Shown: piece after piece, positions 43,489 through 47,521 of the stretch
How the letters are laid out: the number at the start of each line of letters is the position of its first letter
Position numbering within the stretch: the first letter of the stretch is position 1
Assembly (NCBI RefSeq): GCF_001583695.1
Contig: NZ_LOBC01000030.1
Coordinates: 1-47,521, forward strand
From: Bacillus wiedmannii
GTDB lineage: Bacteria > Bacillota > Bacilli > Bacillales > Bacillaceae_G
Reading direction: 5' to 3'
Length of the DNA: 47,521 bases
Notes under the pieces: generated by a model
What the model saw: the letters and a program-made list of their open reading frames with translations, nothing else
Database searches by the model: none
What the model was told of the DNA's origin: nothing
Program-made: the position numbers and the translations under genes

Positions 43489-44302
43489 TTAAATCACCAC
43501 TGATATTATCTACAATGACAACTGGCTCAATATTATCATCATTATTAGTAGATTTAATCTTATCGATTTGAACCTGTATAAATTCAAGTTTAGCGCGTCG
43601 CTCATCATCTATATTAGCCAACCTATCAAAATCTTTAATAAGAGCAGACAAGGTAGAAAGTGCTTTAGATTGAGCATTTAAGAAACTTGCTTGTTTATCC
43701 CAAGCAAATTGAATCTCCCACTCTTCTTCAAAGCCGCTTTCACTAAGCTTTTTCTTTCGTAGTTCCTTTTTCATGTCCTCTTTATTATTAACGAACATAA
43801 TACGTTGAGCATGAATGATTTGAGCGTGCTGCAGCATTATACTTTCCCATAGAATTGATAATGGATCATTGTTAATGGCTTCCTCTAGCTCTTCTTTTAA
43901 AGCGTATAATTCTTGTGGTAAATACTTTCTATACAAACCATGTGTAGCAGCATTACCATTACGTAGCGGAGCAGAACCTCCGGGATTACCGGTAGCATTT
44001 TTATTGCCCTTTTTGGCTCCACCACGATTGTTTACAGCATTCTTATTACCTTTGGGTGCTCCTGGTTTCTTTTTGGAGTACTCCGTATCTTTCTTTGGAG
44101 TACTCCGTTCATTTTTATGGAGTACTCCATTTAATTTGTCTATCCATCCATCTTTCGATTTCCATCCGCCAACCGTTTTTTCACTTACAGTTTTTTCGGA
44201 TGTAGACAACAATTCGGCAATTTTACGATTCGTAATATCACCATTATGTTCTTTAAATATTTCATACGCTTTGTTACGGTCTGGACTTCGTTGTCTGGCC
44301 AT
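43481..44302 (-). CDS. terS: Phage terminase small subunit (PBSX TerS type)
   Basis: 273 residues, apparently intact. The N-terminal HTH (ARQRSPDRNKAYEIFKEHNGDITNRKIAELL, about 2-32, then KTVGGWKSKDGW) is the TerS DNA-binding domain. A basic Lys/Asn/Gly linker (GAPKGNKNAVNNRGGAKKGNKNATGN) follows, then a helical oligomerisation part and a C-terminal segment (KLEFIQVQIDKI) for portal/TerL contact. TerS recognises the phage packaging site. Three 22-bp-spaced palindromes lie inside its own reading frame just after the HTH, as expected for a pac site within terS. Start ATG 44302. Confidence 0.88.
   Translation of the reverse strand: MARQRSPDRNKAYEIFKEHNGDITNRKIAELLSTSEKTVSEKTVGGWKSKDGWIDKLNGVLHKNERSTPKKDTEYSKKKPGAPKGNKNAVNNRGGAKKGNKNATGNPGGSAPLRNGNAATHGLYRKYLPQELYALKEELEEAINNDPLSILWESIMLQHAQIIHAQRIMFVNNKEDMKKELRKKKLSESGFEEEWEIQFAWDKQASFLNAQSKALSTLSALIKDFDRLANIDDERRAKLEFIQVQIDKIKSTNNDDNIEPVVIVDNISGDLNV
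44075..44128. promoter_or_regulatory. Triple GGAGTACTCC array, candidate pac/TerS-binding site
   Basis: Perfect 10-bp palindromes at 44075-44084, 44097-44106 and 44119-44128, exactly 22 bp apart. Each falls in a different codon frame (reads GVL, RSTP and EYS), so the DNA and not the protein is conserved. Confidence 0.6.
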
Positions 44303-44323
44303 AATTACATAACACCTGCCCCC

Positions 44324-44503
44324 TTATCCAATTGTTTGCACTTCCTTCTCTAAACACTCAATGCATATATGAGCATTATCCGTATTTGCTTCACGGATAT
44401 ATGTTTTATCAAAATGAGTAATAGTTAATGGCATTTTTAATGTCCACATACAAGGTTCATTACAAACAGAACATGTAGGAACGTTTATATTTTCTTCTTC
44501 CAT
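44324..44503 (-). CDS. Small phage CxxC protein
   Basis: 59 residues starting at ATG 44503, with GAGGTGGTG upstream, ending TAA at 44324. Sequence MEEENINVPTCSVCNEPC..., with CSVCNEPC near residues 11-18 and CIEC near the C-terminus. The two CxxC pairs suggest a zinc-ribbon. It sits just before terS in the same direction, so it belongs to the phage packaging operon. Function unknown. Confidence 0.75.
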   Translation of the reverse strand: MEEENINVPTCSVCNEPCMWTLKMPLTITHFDKTYIREANTDNAHICIECLEKEVQTIG

Positions 44504-44621
44504 TTACACCACCTCACGGTAATTCCTTTAAATCATTTTATTACATCCTATTATTGCAAATCTATTTATCTATATGTAAAATTATAAATAATCTCTAACA
44601 TTTTGAATCGAGGTGAAAATC

Positions 44622-44825
44622 ATGAGAAGTTTTAGTTCATTATTGATCTCTACCATCTGTTCAACCATCCTTTTAGTTTGGAATTCCCTTTCTTTTTATA
44701 CTGAATTCACAACAGGACATACATACTACTGGATTTACGGTATCATAGCCTTGGTTTTTCTTCTATTCTTTATCCTAAACATGCGAGATATCATCAAGAA
44801 AAACTACAGAACATCAGGACAATAG
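44622..44825 (+). CDS. Small two-helix membrane protein
   Basis: 67 residues from ATG at 44622 (GAGGTGA upstream). Two hydrophobic segments (about 6-24 and 34-54) joined by FYTEFTTGHTYYWIYG and a basic tail ending KKNYRTSGQ. No known domain. Opposite strand to the phage operon and paired with a similar gene 4 nt downstream. Candidate prophage accessory or immunity protein (inference). Confidence 0.65.
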   Translation: MRSFSSLLISTICSTILLVWNSLSFYTEFTTGHTYYWIYGIIALVFLLFFILNMRDIIKKNYRTSGQ

Positions 44826-44828
44826 GAG

Positions 44829-45062
44829 TTGATACATATATGGAAAAAGATTAATAATTATAAGTTTCATCTAAAAGATTTGAAATTTATGACTTGGCTA
44901 TTCCCAATTGTCGGTTTGTTATACGCTTATGACTTCTTCTCTGGGCTAATCTTTCACCAGGAGTTCTACTGGCTCAAATTAATATGCATGATAATAATGG
45001 TCCTGGGATTTATGGATATTAGAAAAAAGCTTAAAAACAACGATTATAGAACGGCAAGATGA
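44829..45062 (+). CDS. Small two-helix membrane protein, start disrupted
   Basis: About 77 codons. The product has two hydrophobic segments (around TWLFPIVGLLYAYDFF and LKLICMIIMVLGFMDI) and ends KKLKNNDYRTAR, paralogous in plan to the preceding protein. The strong ribosome site AATAGGAG is followed by an ATG at 44841 that stops after four codons (MEKD). The long frame must start at TTG 44829, which touches the ribosome site, or at an internal ATG. A small indel may have broken the original start. A terminator follows. Confidence 0.5.
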   Translation: MIHIWKKINNYKFHLKDLKFMTWLFPIVGLLYAYDFFSGLIFHQEFYWLKLICMIIMVLGFMDIRKKLKNNDYRTAR

Positions 45063-45096
45063 CAGAGGAGCCCTTTTTAGGGTTCCTTTTTCTCTG
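45062..45096 (+). terminator. Terminator after the small membrane protein pair
   Basis: GGAGCCCT and AGGGTTCC pair around TTTT and are followed by TTTTTC, with an outer ACAGAG/CTCTGT extension. Confidence 0.8.
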
Positions 45097-45157
45097 TAAA
45101 ATAAAAAAAGCAGCAGATTCGCTACTTTAAATGTTTCTTATTTGGTGCTACCCCTAT

Positions 45158-45700
45158 TTATAAACTGAAATCTTCCAATGATTTATCAATCTCATCTTGT
45201 TGAATGCCTATATAACGTAATGTAATTGATGGAGCAGAATGATTAAAGATCGTTTGTAGCATTACTACATCTTTTGTCTTTTGGTAATAATGATATCCAA
45301 AAGTTTTTCTAAGAGTATGCGTTCCAATTTCATCAAGGCCTACTTTTTCAGCAGCAGCGTTCATAATTCGATAAGCTTGAATTCTTGTGATTGGTTTTCC
45401 TGTCTTTTTAGAAGCAAATAAGCAATCTGTTTCATTCATTCCAGTTACATACTCATTTATTTTTTCTCTTAACCCTGTATTGATAATGAAACGTTTCTCT
45501 TTTCCGGTCTTTTGTTCTTTAATAACAATGTGAGTTCTTTCTTTTACATCATTTACATGTAACTTTAATAAGTCACTAATTCTTAGACCAGTATTGATTC
45601 CCATCTCAAATAAAAACAAATCACGATAAGACTGGCGACGTAGAACCTCTTTCACTTCTTCTAATTTTTTCTTATCTCGAATTGGTTGCACAAACTTCAT
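45158..45700 (-). CDS. Short tyrosine recombinase/integrase
   Basis: 180 residues, catalytic domain only. All catalytic residues are present: Arg40 in NTGLRISD, Lys in KTGKEKR, His128 and Arg131 in THTLRKTF, His154 in FNHSAPS and Tyr163 in LRYIGI. The core-binding N-terminal domain of full integrases (about 370 residues) is absent. Such mini XerC/D-like proteins are common beside the terminase genes of Bacillus prophages. Four ATGTTACAT-like palindromes lie upstream of its start, two overlapping its promoter region. Role in integration or in dimer resolution unproven. Confidence 0.88.
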   Translation of the reverse strand: MKFVQPIRDKKKLEEVKEVLRRQSYRDLFLFEMGINTGLRISDLLKLHVNDVKERTHIVIKEQKTGKEKRFIINTGLREKINEYVTGMNETDCLFASKKTGKPITRIQAYRIMNAAAEKVGLDEIGTHTLRKTFGYHYYQKTKDVVMLQTIFNHSAPSITLRYIGIQQDEIDKSLEDFSL

Positions 45701-45720
45701 TCCTTACCCCTCTATACGTT

Positions 45721-45858
45721 ATGTTACATTAGATGTATCTTTATTATACAATATGTTACATAAAATATGGTATTTATTTTTAAAAATAGAAAAAAACGCT
45801 GATATAACGGCATTTATAATAATAAATATAATGTAACAAAATATATGATGTGTTACAT
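45721..45858. repeat. Four ATGTWACAT-like palindromic sites
   Basis: ATGTTACAT at 45721-45729 and 45753-45761; ATGTAACA at 45831-45838; GTGTTACAT at 45850-45858. The first two are exact and 32 bp apart. They lie between the integrase start and the next plus-strand ORF, typical of repressor or recombinase sites. Confidence 0.5.
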
Positions 45859-45861
45859 TAT

Positions 45862-46032
45862 ATGGTTTTTGAACCTTCTTTACAATATTTGGTTTGTGTT
45901 GAGTTTGTTTTGTTTGTAAATGGCCAGCCTTTTTTAATTCTTACAGTAGCTGGTATCGAAATTGCTAGATTAGAGATTTCTCTTCAAGTAGCATTAGCTC
46001 TAAGAGTACTTGGAATACCGATTTGCGATTAA
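45862..46032 (+). CDS. Small hypothetical protein, doubtful
   Basis: 56 codons from ATG 45862, MVFEPSLQYLVCVEFVLFVNGQPFLILTVAGIEIARLEISLQ to the end, hydrophobic with a regular amphipathic end (LQVALALRVLGIPICD). No ribosome site is visible before the ATG; ATGTTACAT-like sites lie directly upstream. It may be the 3' remnant of a longer gene or a small phage protein. I do not recognise it. Confidence 0.35.
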   Translation: MVFEPSLQYLVCVEFVLFVNGQPFLILTVAGIEIARLEISLQVALALRVLGIPICD

Positions 46033-46972
46033 TTAGCATATCAAAATAAAAAGCACCTGAATGTGTGCTCTGATATCAATTATTTATTTGTATTTCAATT
46101 ACGGTAAATGAAGTTTTCTCCTTCTTCCAATCACCTAATATTGCTGCATCAATTTATTTGTACATTATTAAGTAACTGGAAGAAGAGCAAAAGCCCTTCT
46201 TCGTTTACACAATGTAAATTGTAATTGAATGTGAAATCAAGAAACAACTGTTCATTCAATCTGCAACCATCGCCACCGGTTATGACGATCCATTTTCAGT
46301 TATAAGGAATTTTGTGAGCAATGTTTTCCGCCACTTCTCACAATACAAATATAACACGGAAATGCCAAAACAACCGGCACATTTACTGCCAAAAAGCGGT
46401 CACGACTCTGCCACTACTTCCACATCTTTCTATTCTGTATTTGAAACTGTAGTTTGAACTATTTTTTCGTTTTCCCACCAGCTTTTAACAAAATAAATAA
46501 TTTGAATGATTTCTAACTCTTTTTCCTTATCGAGTGTTGTTTTACTCCTATATATCATTTTTTATTTGCTAATGTTGTATATTCTACTTCTACAAGAACA
46601 GCAGGATATACAAGACTATTGATAGTTTTTATAGGAATATATAATCCGTCGTCACCATTTTAAGCCGCCAGGTATCTCGCCCTCTTCTTCCTTAGATTTT
46701 TCCTACAACTTCAATAAAAAAACTCATGTTTCTCTTTCTGTAAATCTTATTAGAATAATATATTATTAAATTCGTATATTGAGCACAATAAATTTTTGTA
46801 GAAGCATACACCTTATAAAAATATCTTCTATTAATAAATTTTTATAAATAAATTTCTATAAATAAATTTTAAAAACTAGTATACATGCTTATACATAAAT
46901 GAAAAAAACGAATATATTGACATTGAAAGATTTTAAAAATCTAAATTTATTTTAAAAAGGAGATTAGATAAT
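46033..46972. other. 940-bp region without an intact gene
   Basis: All frames are interrupted. Minus-strand stretches such as LYIPIKTINSLVYPAVLVEVEY (46595-46660 region) look like decayed coding sequence. Upstream of the final gene, AC (46875) and CATAAATGA (46894) with 17-nt spacing resemble a sigma-K promoter, one base off consensus. Confidence 0.45.
46832..46873. repeat. Three tandem 14-bp AT repeats
   Basis: Units TAATAAATTTTTAT, AAATAAATTTCTAT and AAATAAATTTTAAA follow one another directly, about 100 bp before the CsxC-like gene. Confidence 0.7.
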
Positions 46973-47521
46973 ATGAGTGAACAATGCCCAATTAACGTAC
47001 CTTGTGAGGTAAATGGACAAACTCAAACACCATTAAGTGATGCAGCTGCAACACCAATTCTTACTCCAGGAGCACCCATTGTAAAAATCCCAGTTGTTTT
47101 AGCAGAAAGAACGATTCAAATTGTTGTAGAATCTGATATTTCATTAGATCCTCCAGCAGTTGAAATCAAACGCATTTTAAAAAATGCATTTTTAACACAA
47201 TGTAAGTTAGTTCCTGTAGCATTTACTCCAGTACCAGGTACACCTTACCGCCGAGTTACAAGAGCAAAATTATTTGTACAAGGATATATTCGTAAAAACA
47301 TTGAATATGCAAATGACGAGTGTAATGGTGTGCTATATGACCGCATTGCCAATGTCCCATTTTCTGGTTTTGCTGATTTAACAGCTGGTGATTTTCTATC
47401 ACAAGCTATAGTAGCTGCTTCCTCAGATACTACTTCTCACTTTATTAATCCTAAAAATGGTGATCTACCACGTTTAGACAAATACTTCTTCGAAAATACA
47501 GTTTTTTATAATGAACAACCG
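46973..47521 (+). CDS. CsxC-like spore surface/coat protein, partial
   Basis: Opens with ATG 46973 (AAGGAGATTAGATAAT upstream) and stays open to the window edge, 183 codons. MSEQCPINVPCEVNGQ, then PILTPGAPIVKIPVVLAERTIQIVVESDISLDPPAVEIKR, named by its ends, resembles B. cereus-group spore surface proteins of the CsxC type, with paired Cys near the N-terminus (CPINVPC). Beta-rich, no signal peptide, as for coat proteins assembled in the mother cell. A sigma-K-like promoter is plausible. Identification is by remembered family similarity, moderate certainty. Confidence 0.65.
   Translation, partial: MSEQCPINVPCEVNGQTQTPLSDAAATPILTPGAPIVKIPVVLAERTIQIVVESDISLDPPAVEIKRILKNAFLTQCKLVPVAFTPVPGTPYRRVTRAKLFVQGYIRKNIEYANDECNGVLYDRIANVPFSGFADLTAGDFLSQAIVAASSDTTSHFINPKNGDLPRLDKYFFENTVFYNEQP

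Noticed and set aside
43869-44312. 147-codon plus-strand ORF antisense to terS
   Set aside because: Complement of the Lys/Asn/Gly-rich terS linker; low-complexity product, no SD.
1-47521. tRNA or rRNA genes
   Set aside because: No cloverleaf or rRNA sequence was recognised; the tRNA-related signals are T-box leaders.

Overview
The window is chromosomal DNA of a Bacillus cereus-group bacterium (B. cereus, thuringiensis or anthracis-like). The basis is low GC, strong AAGGAGG ribosome sites, T-box leaders, an exosporium collagen-like protein with the typical [12 protein letters not shown] leader, a eukaryal-like second IleRS, an archaeal-like AspRS, and proteins close to B. subtilis YphP/BrxA, YpiP, YpgR and YpgQ. 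Species is inferred from recognised protein families, not from a database search.

Layout. 1-11 kb: an inverted repeat, a HAD phosphatase, an Amj-type lipid II flippase, a nucleotidyltransferase-fold protein, an alpha/beta hydrolase, an NSS amino-acid transporter behind a T-box, a response regulator/histidine kinase/PepSY operon, and a glycerate kinase/SLC13 permease operon. 11-29 kb: three T-box-controlled aminoacyl-tRNA synthetases that look like second copies (non-discriminating AspRS, IleRS type 2, Lactobacillales-type ArgRS). Between them lie MurF, an M36-like secreted protease, a TetR/DUF418 pair and a 1400-residue TPR protein with an embedded C39-like peptidase domain. 29-37 kb: housekeeping genes (RsmJ-like methyltransferase, bacilliredoxin BrxA, a DCC-family thiol protein, CvfC/YpgR, SsbB, a BI-1 family protein, an ABC-F ATPase, a YpgQ HD phosphohydrolase) and a Gln/Pro-rich repeat protein.

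37.4-45.9 kb is a decayed PBSX/Mu-like prophage on the minus strand: a short integrase, two small membrane proteins, a CxxC protein, TerS, TerL, portal plus MuF-type head protein, an XkdF-like protease, and the SH3 tail of a lysin. TerL and the portal are frameshifted; three of the four lesions are perfect 4-5 bp tandem duplications. The capsid/tail module between XkdF and the lysin is missing. A 1028-bp cassette sits between terL and portal. It has Tn3-like inverted ends and an exact TATTA target duplication, contains no transposase, and carries an exosporium collagen-like gene with a sigma-K-like promoter. The window ends inside a spore-coat-like CsxC-type gene.

Most notable: (1) a candidate upstream ORF with a perfect 11-nt Shine-Dalgarno that starts Val-Asp5-Asn3 just ahead of aspS2, so the T-box may be backed by a second, translation-based sensor of Asp/Asn-tRNA; (2) the mobile cassette delivering a spore-surface gene; (3) three GGAGTACTCC palindromes exactly 22 bp apart inside terS, read in three different codon frames and so selected as DNA, a candidate TerS/pac site; (4) the tandem-duplication scars in the prophage.
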